15,364 bases of DNA from Streptococcus mitis. Its GTDB lineage: Bacteria; Bacillota; Bacilli; Lactobacillales; Streptococcaceae. Shown in pieces: positions 1 through 5,852 of the stretch (position 1 is its first letter; each line of letters begins with the position of its first letter). The notes under the pieces are model-generated. The model worked only from the letters and a program-made list of their open reading frames with translations. It was not told where the DNA came from and did not search any database. The stretch covers positions 1-15,364 of the forward strand of contig JAGZLW010000041.1 in assembly GCA_018364455.1 (NCBI GenBank), written 5' to 3'. A program made the position numbers and the translations under genes.

Positions 1-1195
1 AGATAACCAAGACGGCACTTATACTATCCGTGTAGAAAATGGAAATGGAACTGTTTCTGAAACAACAGTACGTGATGGTAAATCACCAACTGCTAAAGTT
101 GTGGATAACGGAGATGGCACTCACACGATTACAGTTGTGAACTCAGACGGTACAACTACAACAACTACAGTACGTGATGGTAAATCACCAAAACTTGAAG
201 TAATCGATAACAAAAATGGTTCACACACTATTAAAGTGACAGGTGCTGACGGTAAAGAAACAACAACTACAATCTTTGATGGTAAATCACCAAAAGCGAA
301 CATCATTGATAACGGAGATGGAACTCACACATTGACAATTGTAGATTCTGATGGTCGTGAATACAAATCTATTATCAAAGATGGTAAAGACGGTAAAGAT
401 GGCGTTTCACCAACTGTAACTGTTAAAAATAATAACGATGGAACTCACGTTGTTACAATTACTAATCCGGATGGAAGTAAGACAGAAATGGTGATTAAAG
501 ACGGTAAAGATGGTAAATCACCAAAAGTTTCTGTTGAAGATAATGGAGATGGAAGTCACACAATCACAATCATCAATTCTGACGGAACTGTGACAAAAAC
601 AGTTATTAAAGATGGCAAAGATGGTAAATGTGGATGCCAGGACAAACCAGTAACACCATCAAATGAAAAACCAGTTCCTCCAATACCAAATGTGCCAGAA
701 GGACCAACATTTGCAATGCCAGAACCACCAGTTCATGAATTACCAGAATTCAACGGTGGAGTACCAGGTATGCCTGAAGTTGTTGAAGTACCAGAATTAG
801 ATATTCCAACAGTACCAGCACAACCAACACCAGAAGTACCGGTTAAACCTGTGCCAGTGCAGCCAACACCAAATGTACCGACACCAAATGTACCGACACC
901 AAATGTACCGACACCAAATGTACCGACACCAGAAGTGCCAGTACAACCAACTCCAGTTGTTCCAACACCAGAAGTACCGGTTAAACCAGTACCAGCGGTT
1001 CCAGAACAACCAGTAGTACCAACACCGGCTCAACCAGCAACTCCGGTAAATGCTAACCCAGTAGTACCAACTACAGTTAAAGAAAACCATGGGGACAAAT
1101 TACCAGAAACTGGAAGCCAATCTGATTATATCTCTGTTCTTCTAGGTAGCGGTATTCTATTGAGCCTATATGTAGGTCGAAGAAAAGAAGATTAA
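1..1195 (+). CDS. LPXTG-anchored repeat surface protein, C-terminal part (5' end outside window)
   Basis: The reading frame is open from the left edge, so the true start lies upstream; the GTG at 101 is an internal valine codon. About 213 residues of beta-type repeats come first. Each has an N-x-x-[DN]-G-[TS]-[HY] opening, a second turn around residue 16 (usually -DG-), and an [RKF]-DGK(DGK)-SP linker. A Pro/Val/Thr/Glu-rich stalk (about 645-1080) follows with PTPNV and PTPEVPV repeats, of the kind that spans peptidoglycan. The sorting signal is LPETG at 1100-1114, then a hydrophobic stretch (YISVLLGSGILLSLYVG) and a charged RRKED tail. Sortase A would cleave between T and G and link the protein to the wall, so this is a cell-surface protein. 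The repeats resemble those of collagen-flanked streptococcal surface proteins, but I do not recognise the exact family. Oddity: a Cys-Gly-Cys closes the repeat region, and Cys is rare in wall-anchored proteins. Ligand unknown. Confidence 0.93.
   Translation, partial: DNQDGTYTIRVENGNGTVSETTVRDGKSPTAKVVDNGDGTHTITVVNSDGTTTTTTVRDGKSPKLEVIDNKNGSHTIKVTGADGKETTTTIFDGKSPKANIIDNGDGTHTLTIVDSDGREYKSIIKDGKDGKDGVSPTVTVKNNNDGTHVVTITNPDGSKTEMVIKDGKDGKSPKVSVEDNGDGSHTITIINSDGTVTKTVIKDGKDGKCGCQDKPVTPSNEKPVPPIPNVPEGPTFAMPEPPVHELPEFNGGVPGMPEVVEVPELDIPTVPAQPTPEVPVKPVPVQPTPNVPTPNVPTPNVPTPNVPTPEVPVQPTPVVPTPEVPVKPVPAVPEQPVVPTPAQPATPVNANPVVPTTVKENHGDKLPETGSQSDYISVLLGSGILLSLYVGRRKED
2..640 (+). repeat. Six in-frame surface-protein repeats of about 34-40 aa
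   Basis: Repeat starts are at about 2, 104, 206, 308, 428 and 539. The first three units are exactly 102 bp (34 codons). The fourth (120 bp) and fifth (111 bp) are lengthened by extra DGK triplets. Each unit reads as two short beta strands around a turn (DNGDGTHTI type, then SDG) followed by a DGK-containing linker. The last unit ends in DGKCGCQDKP, where the Pro-rich stalk begins. The array probably continues upstream of the window. Confidence 0.85.
863..937 (+). repeat. 15-bp tandem repeat encoding PTPNV in the stalk
   Basis: Four consecutive 15-bp units (863, 878, 893, 908), nearly identical at the DNA level, encode PTPNV. A fifth diverged unit (923-937) encodes PTPEV. Near-identity at third codon positions suggests recent slippage or recombination, so stalk length may differ between strains. 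The unit is a multiple of three and keeps the frame. Confidence 0.9.
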
Positions 1196-1299
1196 TCAGC
1201 CAAAAGCAGTTACTAATTTCTCGAAAGAAGATGATAAGTGATAGATCTCGAATGAAAGAATATTCTTAGAATGATTTTCCTATGATGGAAAAGACTGCT

Positions 1300-1331
1300 A
1301 AAAACCTTGAGTGGTAAGGCTCAAGGTTTTT
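1300..1331 (+). terminator. Intrinsic terminator after the LPXTG gene
   Basis: A 12-bp stem has left arm AAAAACCTTGAG (1300-1311), an 8-nt loop and right arm CTCAAGGTTTTT (1320-1331). The right arm ends in five T and the left arm starts with five A, so it could work in both directions. It lies about 105 nt after the stop codon at 1195. A smaller 6-bp hairpin (TTTTCC/GGAAAA, 1275-1292) precedes it. Confidence 0.85.
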
Positions 1332-1365
1332 GGGATGGGTGATGTTTGTCTGAAAATCTTGATTG

Positions 1366-1411
1366 AGTCTAAAAATGCCACCCTATTAGGTGGCGATAAT
1401 TGATTTAGACT
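1366..1411 (-). terminator. Intrinsic terminator of the FMN reductase gene, nested hairpin
   Basis: Read on the minus strand, a GCCACC/GGTGGC stem (bases 1377-1382 and 1389-1394) with a 6-nt loop is followed by ATTTTT, a standard intrinsic terminator. An outer 8-bp arm pair, AGTCTAAA (1366-1373) with TTTAGACT (1404-1411), encloses it. It lies 18 nt downstream of the minus-strand stop codon and converges with the plus-strand terminator at 1300-1331. Confidence 0.85.
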
Positions 1412-1428
1412 TGAAAATTTTCTATTTT

Positions 1429-1977
1429 TTACTGAACTGCTGCAACCAAGTCTTCCGCTTGTTTTTCAAGTGAGTTTAGGACTGTTTCTTCGAGAACCAA
1501 TTTTCCGTCTGCCCAAGCAGAGTCATTGACACGTGCAGCAGTGAAATCGCCAACGATTTGTGTACGGATAAATGGCAAGAGGTCCTTGTAGATAGCGAAG
1601 AGTTGATCGTGACCTGCATTGGCTACAGATGATACGGTGACAAACTTGTCTTGAAGGGCAGAAGCACCACGTGTATCAGACAAGTCAAGGGCACGAGATA
1701 GCCAATCAAGCAAGTTTTTCACTGTTCCAGGGATAGAGAAGTTGTAGACTGGAGAGAAGATCCAGATGGCATCCGCAGCGAGAACCGCTTCACGAGCAGT
1801 CGCTACAGCTGGATGAGTTGGAACTTCCAAATCTTGGCTGAAGAGAGGAACAGCTGAATAATCAAGGTAGCTAACCTCTGCTTTACCAGCAAGTGCTTTC
1901 TCAGCTTCGAGAGCCATTTGGTGGTTGAAAGAACCTTGACGTAGTGACCCGACGATAAATAATACTTTTTTAGACAT
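1429..1977 (-). CDS. NADPH-dependent FMN reductase / flavodoxin-like NAD(P)H oxidoreductase
   Basis: The 182-residue product has the flavodoxin-like fold of the NADPH_FMN_red family. The N-terminal strand is followed by GSLRQGSFNHQMA (residues 11-23), the flavin-phosphate-binding loop (GSLRxxSxN). The central SPVYNFSIPGTVKNLLDWLSR contains the usual P-x-Y-N-x-S-x-P-G-x-x-K-N motif. Family members are soluble cytoplasmic enzymes that reduce FMN, quinones, azo compounds or chromate with NAD(P)H, so a redox or detoxification role is likely; the substrate cannot be told. The length is normal for the family (about 180). Start ATG (1975-1977) is preceded by AAGGAGA at 1984-1990. The gene is monocistronic, opposite in strand to its neighbours, with its own promoter, operator-like palindrome and terminator. 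Confidence 0.9.
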   Translation of the reverse strand: MSKKVLFIVGSLRQGSFNHQMALEAEKALAGKAEVSYLDYSAVPLFSQDLEVPTHPAVATAREAVLAADAIWIFSPVYNFSIPGTVKNLLDWLSRALDLSDTRGASALQDKFVTVSSVANAGHDQLFAIYKDLLPFIRTQIVGDFTAARVNDSAWADGKLVLEETVLNSLEKQAEDLVAAVQ

Positions 1978-2003
1978 GATGTGTCTCCTTTTTCTTTAAA
2001 TTT

Positions 2004-2019
2004 ACGAGAACCTTCTCGT
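2004..2019. promoter_or_regulatory. Operator-like inverted repeat ACGAGAA-CC-TTCTCGT
   Basis: Perfect 7-bp arms (2004-2010 and 2013-2019) are separated by 2 nt. The site lies between the -10 box and the ribosome binding site of the minus-strand reductase gene, in the first 20 transcribed bases. Such a place suits a repressor site; no regulator gene is in the window. An RNA hairpin in the leader is the alternative. Confidence 0.55.
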
Positions 2020-2030
2020 TGTTATAAAAT

Positions 2031-2059
2031 ATATTACAACAAAAGAAAACACCTTGCAA
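2031..2059 (-). promoter_or_regulatory. Promoter of the FMN reductase gene
   Basis: On the minus strand TTGCAA (2054-2059) is followed after exactly 17 nt by TAATAT (2031-2036). This is a good sigma-A match, 54 nt upstream of the start codon. The transcription start should fall near 2024. Confidence 0.7.
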
Positions 2060-2127
2060 GAAATTTGCTCAAAGATAATTAAAACTATAAAATTGTAGAA
2101 TATCTAATCACTTGCGACTGGAATGCA

Positions 2128-2187
2128 TTTGATTTTCGAAGAGTATTCTAACATTCTCTTGTAATATGATGACATAAGTGCTAAAAT
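2128..2187 (+). promoter_or_regulatory. BOX-C end fragment plus promoter upstream of the MFS gene
   Basis: Bases 2128-2149 equal the final part of the BOX element at 3791-3812 (TTTGATTTTCGAAGAGTATT and 2 more bases). Next comes TTGTAA (2159-2164), a 17-nt spacer and TAAAAT (2182-2187). The same promoter, with the same spacing and flanking bases, is found at 3822-3850. It would give a leader of about 175 nt before the MFS start at 2368. Confidence 0.65.
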
Positions 2188-2264
2188 AAACAAGAAAACT
2201 CGCAATAGAAACCGCAGAACAGCTATTTTCCGGTATCATTTCATAAATCATTAAAGGAACAATA

Positions 2265-2342
2265 ATGGCATTGAAGATGCTTCTAAAAAGGGGTGGAGAT
2301 CATGTAAAGCACAGATTAACAAGTGACGGACAAAAGAAATAA
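2265..2342 (+). CDS. Possible 25-aa leader peptide upstream of the MFS gene
   Basis: ATG at 2265 is preceded by AAAGGA (2253-2258) with 6-nt spacing, and the frame ends at TAA 2340-2342, 25 nt before the transporter ATG. The peptide (MALKMLLKRGGDHVKHRLTS plus 5 residues) is basic. Short translated leaders control several streptococcal and staphylococcal efflux and resistance genes by attenuation, so this placement is suggestive. No clear alternative hairpins were found. It may equally be a chance ORF in degraded DNA. Confidence 0.2.
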   Translation: MALKMLLKRGGDHVKHRLTSDGQKK

Positions 2343-2367
2343 TAATACACTTGTTAAAGGAGAAAAG

Positions 2368-3564
2368 ATGTTAATAAGAAATTATCGGAAAAATATTGGC
2401 CTGATGGCCGGAGTTGAGTTTTTTGCATTTTTAGGGATTACCAGTTTTTGGATTCTCTTTCTCAGTCAAAACGGAATGTCTCTTTGGCAGATTGGACTTC
2501 TGGAAAGTATTTTTCATACGACCAGTCTTCTCTGTGAAATTCCATCTGGAATGTTAGCTGACCGCTATTCCTATAAGACCAACCTTTATTTAAGTCGAAT
2601 AGCAGGGATTCTGTCTTCTATTCTTATGTTGGCTGGGCAGGGAAATTTTTGGATTTATGCCTTAGCGATGGCGGTAAGTGCCTTGTCTTATAATTTTGAT
2701 TCAGGCACAAGCGCAGCAATGGTCTATGACTCGGCTGTAGAGGCTGGACTGAAGGAGCGTTACTTATCTATTTCAAGTTTTATGTCAGGAGTAGCAGAAG
2801 GAACTCGGTCTTTGGGGACAGTGTTGGCGGGATTTTTTGTCCATGGTCAATTGCACCTGACCTACTATATCATGATTGCCACTTCTATCATAGTTCTTTT
2901 CCTGATTTGGATGCTGAAAGAACCTAGTGTCAAGCTAGAAAAAGCTGATAGTGTGACCATGAAACAGATTATTTGGACTGTTAAGGATGAGTTGAAGCGA
3001 AATCCCATGCTTTTCAACTGGATGATTTTGTCTCAGATTGTCGGAGTACTCATGTGCATGTTTTATTTTTACTATCAAAATCAGTTACCAGATTTAAGTG
3101 GTTGGCAAATTTCAGCAGTTATGCTACTTGGTAGTATCTTAAATATCGTCGCAGTCTATCTAGCGAGTAGGATTGGAGAGAACTATGCTGCCTTGAAGCT
3201 TTTCCCTGTCCTCGTCCTGCTGACTGGAGTTACCTATATGCTGTCCTACTTTGGGACACCTTTAATCTATATTTTGATTTATTTGATTAGTAATGCTCTA
3301 TATGCTCTTTTTCAGCCGATTTTTGACAACGATTTGCAAGAGCGGCTTCCAAGTGAAGTAAGGGCAACCATGCTGAGTGTCTACTCTATGATGTTTAGCC
3401 TTAGTATGATTGTGTTCTTTCCATTGACAGGCTGGTTGATTGACCATTTAGGCTTTGTAGTAACATTTCTTTATCTAGGATTCTTTTTAGTCATGATTAG
3501 CCTTCTACTGCCTGTATTTTTAGGAAAAATGGCTAAAAGAATAGATGATAAAATAATTCCATAG
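2368..3564 (+). CDS. Major facilitator superfamily transporter, efflux type
   Basis: The 398-residue product is strongly hydrophobic throughout, with segments consistent with about 12 membrane helices, the standard MFS length. The loop after helix 2 has GMLADRYSYK (residues 61-70), a variant of the MFS motif A (G-x-L-a-D-r-x-x-r-k) seen in H+-coupled transporters. The hydrophilic stretch around residues 186-215 is the usual central loop between the two six-helix halves. The sequence resembles small Firmicute MFS proteins annotated as multidrug or macrolide-type exporters; substrate unknown. Start choice: ATG 2368 has AAGGAGA at 2357-2363, whereas the in-frame GTG at 2323 has no ribosome binding site and would add 15 hydrophilic residues. 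The gene is probably monocistronic, with its own promoter module and the terminator at 3581-3609. Confidence 0.85.
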   Translation: MLIRNYRKNIGLMAGVEFFAFLGITSFWILFLSQNGMSLWQIGLLESIFHTTSLLCEIPSGMLADRYSYKTNLYLSRIAGILSSILMLAGQGNFWIYALAMAVSALSYNFDSGTSAAMVYDSAVEAGLKERYLSISSFMSGVAEGTRSLGTVLAGFFVHGQLHLTYYIMIATSIIVLFLIWMLKEPSVKLEKADSVTMKQIIWTVKDELKRNPMLFNWMILSQIVGVLMCMFYFYYQNQLPDLSGWQISAVMLLGSILNIVAVYLASRIGENYAALKLFPVLVLLTGVTYMLSYFGTPLIYILIYLISNALYALFQPIFDNDLQERLPSEVRATMLSVYSMMFSLSMIVFFPLTGWLIDHLGFVVTFLYLGFFLVMISLLLPVFLGKMAKRIDDKIIP

Positions 3565-3580
3565 ATTAAAAGAACTTACG

Positions 3581-3609
3581 AAAACTTGAGTACTAAGCTC
3601 AGGTTTTTT
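3581..3609 (+). terminator. Intrinsic terminator after the MFS gene
   Basis: AAAACTTGAG (3581-3590), a 7-nt loop and CTCAGGTTTT (3598-3607) form a 10-bp stem with one G-T pair, ending in a run of six T. It starts 16 nt after the MFS stop codon. Confidence 0.8.
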
Positions 3610-3637
3610 AATAGGTTGATTTTGGAGCTGTCTTTAC

Positions 3638-3665
3638 TTTTCTTGATCGGTTTTAATCAAGAAAA
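3638..3665. other. Perfect 10-bp hairpin in the MFS-tseB intergenic region
   Basis: TTTTCTTGAT (3638-3647) and ATCAAGAAAA (3656-3665) are exact inverted repeats around an 8-nt loop. No T-run follows on the plus strand. ATCGGTTT also occurs twice here (3647 and 3666). Role unknown; a weak second terminator or the relic of a small repeat are both possible. Confidence 0.5.
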
Positions 3666-3703
3666 ATCGGTTTGCTTTGAAGGGAGAAATAGAATTGGTT
3701 TCT

Positions 3704-3810
3704 TATACTCAATGAAAATCAAAGAGCAAACTAGGAAGCTAGCCGCAGACAGTACTTGGGTACGGCAAGGAGAAGCTGACGTGGTTTGAATTTGATTTTC
3801 GAAGAGTATT
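3704..3810 (+). repeat. BOX element (boxA + boxC, no boxB)
   Basis: It opens with TATACTCAATGAAAATCAAA and the GAGCAAACTAGGAAGCTAGC core of boxA. It continues with GGCAAGGAGAAGCTGACGTG and closes with GATTTTCGAAGAGTATT, which is boxC. The ends form an imperfect terminal inverted repeat (left ATACTC-AATG-AAAATCAAA; right, on the other strand, ATACTC-TTCG-AAAATCAAA). The 107-bp length leaves no room for a 45-bp boxB unit. BOX elements are non-autonomous intergenic repeats of the S. pneumoniae/S. mitis group that can fold in RNA and alter expression of neighbours. This one abuts the promoter of the downstream operon. Confidence 0.93.
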
Positions 3811-3821
3811 CTTGCATTCAC

Positions 3822-3850
3822 TTGTAATAAAGCTTAATAGATGGTAAAAT
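3822..3850 (+). promoter_or_regulatory. Promoter of the tseB-aspB-VOC-asnS operon
   Basis: TTGTAA (3822-3827), a 17-nt spacer and TAAAAT (3845-3850) lie 11 nt after the end of the BOX element. The expected transcription start (about 7 nt beyond the -10) is 3856-3858, at the GTG start codon of the first gene. It has the same core and spacing as the promoter at 2159-2187. Confidence 0.75.
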
Positions 3851-3856
3851 AGACGA

Positions 3857-4345
3857 GTGAAAAAAAGACAAAACAAAGCAAAAAATAATCTACTGTGGCA
3901 GTATGGTCTAGGGATGACGATTTTGCTTGTGGTTATCAGTGCTTCCTTTCTGTATCTGGTTTCTCTCGGCATGAAACCCTATCAAACAGCTAAAAGTGAA
4001 GGAGAAAAATTAGCTCAGCAGTATGCAGGATTAGAGCAGGCTGATCAGGTTGATTTATACAATGGCTTGGAATCCTATTATAGCGTTCTTGGTCGTAATA
4101 AACAGCAAGAAGCGCTTGCTGTCCTGATTGGAAAAGATGACCATAAGATTTACGTTTATCAGCTAAATCAGGGTGTTTCACAAGAAAAAGCAGAAGCGGT
4201 TTCTAAGGAAAAAGGAGCTGGCGAGATTGACAAAATTACCTTTGGTCGTTATCAAGACAAACCAATCTGGGAAGTTAAGTCAGGAACTAATTTTTATCTA
4301 GTAGATTTTGAAACAGGAGCATTGGTCAATAAGGAGGGCCTATGA
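3857..4345 (+). CDS. TseB/YpmB-like membrane protein (DUF5590)
   Basis: The 162-residue product is a short basic N-terminus (KKRQNKAKNN), one hydrophobic segment (about residues 13-38) and an extracytoplasmic domain of about 120 residues. Features such as PYQTAKSEGEKLAQQY, EALAVLIGKDDHKIYVYQL and IWEVKSGTNFYLVDFETGAL fit the two PepSY-like units of the YpmB family. In Bacillus subtilis YpmB (TseB) interacts with the penicillin-binding protein PBP2A and influences cell elongation, and its gene lies just before aspB and asnS. The same order here supports orthology. A wall-synthesis role in this organism is inference. The start is GTG 3857 with no Shine-Dalgarno sequence and a promoter ending 7 nt upstream. 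No better in-frame start exists before the membrane segment. The stop overlaps the next ATG (ATGA). Confidence 0.8.
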   Translation: MKKRQNKAKNNLLWQYGLGMTILLVVISASFLYLVSLGMKPYQTAKSEGEKLAQQYAGLEQADQVDLYNGLESYYSVLGRNKQQEALAVLIGKDDHKIYVYQLNQGVSQEKAEAVSKEKGAGEIDKITFGRYQDKPIWEVKSGTNFYLVDFETGALVNKEGL

Positions 4346-5529
4346 AACTATCCAACCGTGTTTTAGAAATGGAAGAAAGTGTGACCTTGGCTGCTGGAGC
4401 CCGTGCCAAAGCACTGAAGGCTGAGGGAAGAGATATTTTGTCTCTAACCTTGGGTGAGCCAGATTTCACTACTCCAAAAAATATCCAAGATGCCGCCATT
4501 GCATCGATTCAAGATGGGCGTGCTTCTTTTTATACAGTAACCTCAGGTCTGCCAGAACTTAAGGCGGCGGTTAATACCTATTTTGAGCGCTTTTATGGCT
4601 ATTCTGTAGCGCCAAATCAAGTGACAGTCGCTGCTGGAGCCAAATATTCTCTCTATACCTTCTTTATGGCCGTGGTCAATCCAGGTGATGAAGTCATCAT
4701 CCCAACCCCATACTGGGTCAGTTATGGAGACCAGGTCAAGATGGCAGAGGGGGTGCCAGTCTTTGTTCCTGCTAAGGAAGACAATCACTTTAAGGTGACC
4801 GTAGAGCAGTTGGAAGCGGCTCGCACAGACAAGACCAAGGTTTTGGTGCTGAATTCGCCATCCAATCCGACAGGTATGATTTACACCCGTGAGGAACTCT
4901 TGGCAATCGGGAACTGGGCTGTAGAAAAGGACATTCTCATCCTAGCAGATGATATCTATGGTCGCTTAGTCTATAATGGCCATGAATTCACACCGATTTC
5001 TAGCCTATCCGAAGCGATTCGCAAGCAAACAGTGGTCATCAATGGTGTGTCTAAAACCTATGCTATGACTGGTTGGCGTATTGGCTATGCCGTCGGTCAA
5101 GTAGACATTATCTCGGCCATGTCCAAGATTGCAGGTCAAACAACCTCTAATCCGTCAGCAGTAGCCCAGTATGCAGCAGTTGAGGCCCTATCAGGGGAGC
5201 AAGATACTGTAGAAAGCATGCGTCAGGCCTTTGAGGAACGACTAAACACCATCTATCCCCTTCTTGCGGAAGTGCCAGGATTTGAAGTGGTCAAACCGCA
5301 AGGAGCCTTCTATCTCTTCCCAAATGTCAAAAAGGCAATGGAGATGAAAGGCTATACGGATGTGACAGAATTTACAACCGCTATCCTAGAAGAAGCTGAA
5401 GTGGCCTTGGTAACAGGAGCAGGATTTGGAGCTCCAGAAAATGTCCGCCTCAGCTATGCGACAGACCTAGACACACTTAAAGAAGCAGTTAAACGCTTGA
5501 AAGCATTTATGGGGAGTGAGAATGATTGA
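4342..5529 (+). CDS. aspB: Pyridoxal-phosphate aminotransferase, aspartate aminotransferase type (class I/II)
   Basis: The 395-residue enzyme has the full length of the aspartate aminotransferase Ib subgroup common in Gram-positives. Visible motifs are GEPDF (38-42), the PLP-binding NSPSNPTG (171-178; Asn175), ADDIYG with Asp204 and Tyr206, and GVSKTYAMTGWRIGY with the Schiff-base Lys238 and Arg246. The C-terminal ENVRLSYA holds the Arg that binds the substrate alpha-carboxylate. It is a cytoplasmic enzyme that would interconvert aspartate and 2-oxoglutarate with oxaloacetate and glutamate, though substrate range within the family is broad. Strong Shine-Dalgarno AAGGAGG at 4331-4337. It overlaps the upstream tseB-like stop by 4 nt and the next gene by 8 nt, indicating translational coupling. 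The pneumococcal counterpart is often called aspC. Confidence 0.93.
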   Translation: MKLSNRVLEMEESVTLAAGARAKALKAEGRDILSLTLGEPDFTTPKNIQDAAIASIQDGRASFYTVTSGLPELKAAVNTYFERFYGYSVAPNQVTVAAGAKYSLYTFFMAVVNPGDEVIIPTPYWVSYGDQVKMAEGVPVFVPAKEDNHFKVTVEQLEAARTDKTKVLVLNSPSNPTGMIYTREELLAIGNWAVEKDILILADDIYGRLVYNGHEFTPISSLSEAIRKQTVVINGVSKTYAMTGWRIGYAVGQVDIISAMSKIAGQTTSNPSAVAQYAAVEALSGEQDTVESMRQAFEERLNTIYPLLAEVPGFEVVKPQGAFYLFPNVKKAMEMKGYTDVTEFTTAILEEAEVALVTGAGFGAPENVRLSYATDLDTLKEAVKRLKAFMGSEND

Positions 5530-5833
5530 TCATTTTGAAATTAAGGTAAAGGATTTACAAATTTCAGAAGGATTTTATAGGAGTTTTCTTGCCCCAAACA
5601 GCCCTCATCCTGGTGGTGATTTTTGGCTGGCTCAGGGGACACAAGATCCTATTCACTTTGCTTTTTTAGCAGAAAATAAGGAAGAGGTTCAAGCTTGTTA
5701 TGAGGCTGGCTTAGAGGCAGGTGGGCGAGACAATGGGGCTCCTGGTTATCGCAGTGAGCAACCGATTTACTACGCTGCTTTTGTGATTGACCCAGATGGG
5801 AACAATATAGAAGTGGTTTGCCATAAAGAATAA
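5522..5833 (+). CDS. Small VOC (glyoxalase/bleomycin-resistance) family protein, apparently shortened
   Basis: The 103-residue product starts at ATG 5522 with GGGGAG at 5511-5516; an in-frame GTG at 5516 would overlap that site. The beta-alpha-beta-beta-beta VOC pattern shows in the opening IDHFEIKVKDL, the IHFAFLAE strand, the EEVQACYEAGLEAGG helix and the closing YAAFVIDPDGNNIEVVCH. Candidate metal ligands are His4, His45 and Glu97. Family members are usually 120-130 residues. Here about 15-20 residues seem missing between FYRSFLAP and DFWLAQG, where one or two strands are expected. It may be an in-frame deletion derivative or a divergent form. VOC proteins include lyases, dioxygenases and drug-binding proteins; no function can be assigned. 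It lies inside the operon, overlapping aspB. Confidence 0.75.
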   Translation: MIDHFEIKVKDLQISEGFYRSFLAPNSPHPGGDFWLAQGTQDPIHFAFLAENKEEVQACYEAGLEAGGRDNGAPGYRSEQPIYYAAFVIDPDGNNIEVVCHKE

Positions 5834-5852
5834 AAAAGAAAAAGGAAAAATA

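Noticed and set aside
343..640. True collagen-like triple-helix domain from the DGKDGK stretches
   Set aside because: The Gly-x-y runs cover only two or three triplets between beta-type repeats, too short for a collagen helix.
797..1090. 97-codon minus-strand ORF full of Trp, Tyr and Cys
   Set aside because: It is the antisense shadow of the Pro-rich stalk, with composition dictated by the 15-bp repeats.
101..1195. GTG at 101 as the start of the surface protein
   Set aside because: The frame is open to the left edge and the preceding codons form another copy of the same repeat, so this is internal.
2323..2367. GTG 2323 as the MFS start
   Set aside because: It has no ribosome binding site, while ATG 2368 has AAGGAGA at proper spacing directly before the first hydrophobic helix.
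3586..3789. 67-codon plus-strand ORF
   Set aside because: It starts inside the MFS terminator and runs into the BOX element; its SMKIKEQTRKLAA segment is simply translated boxA.
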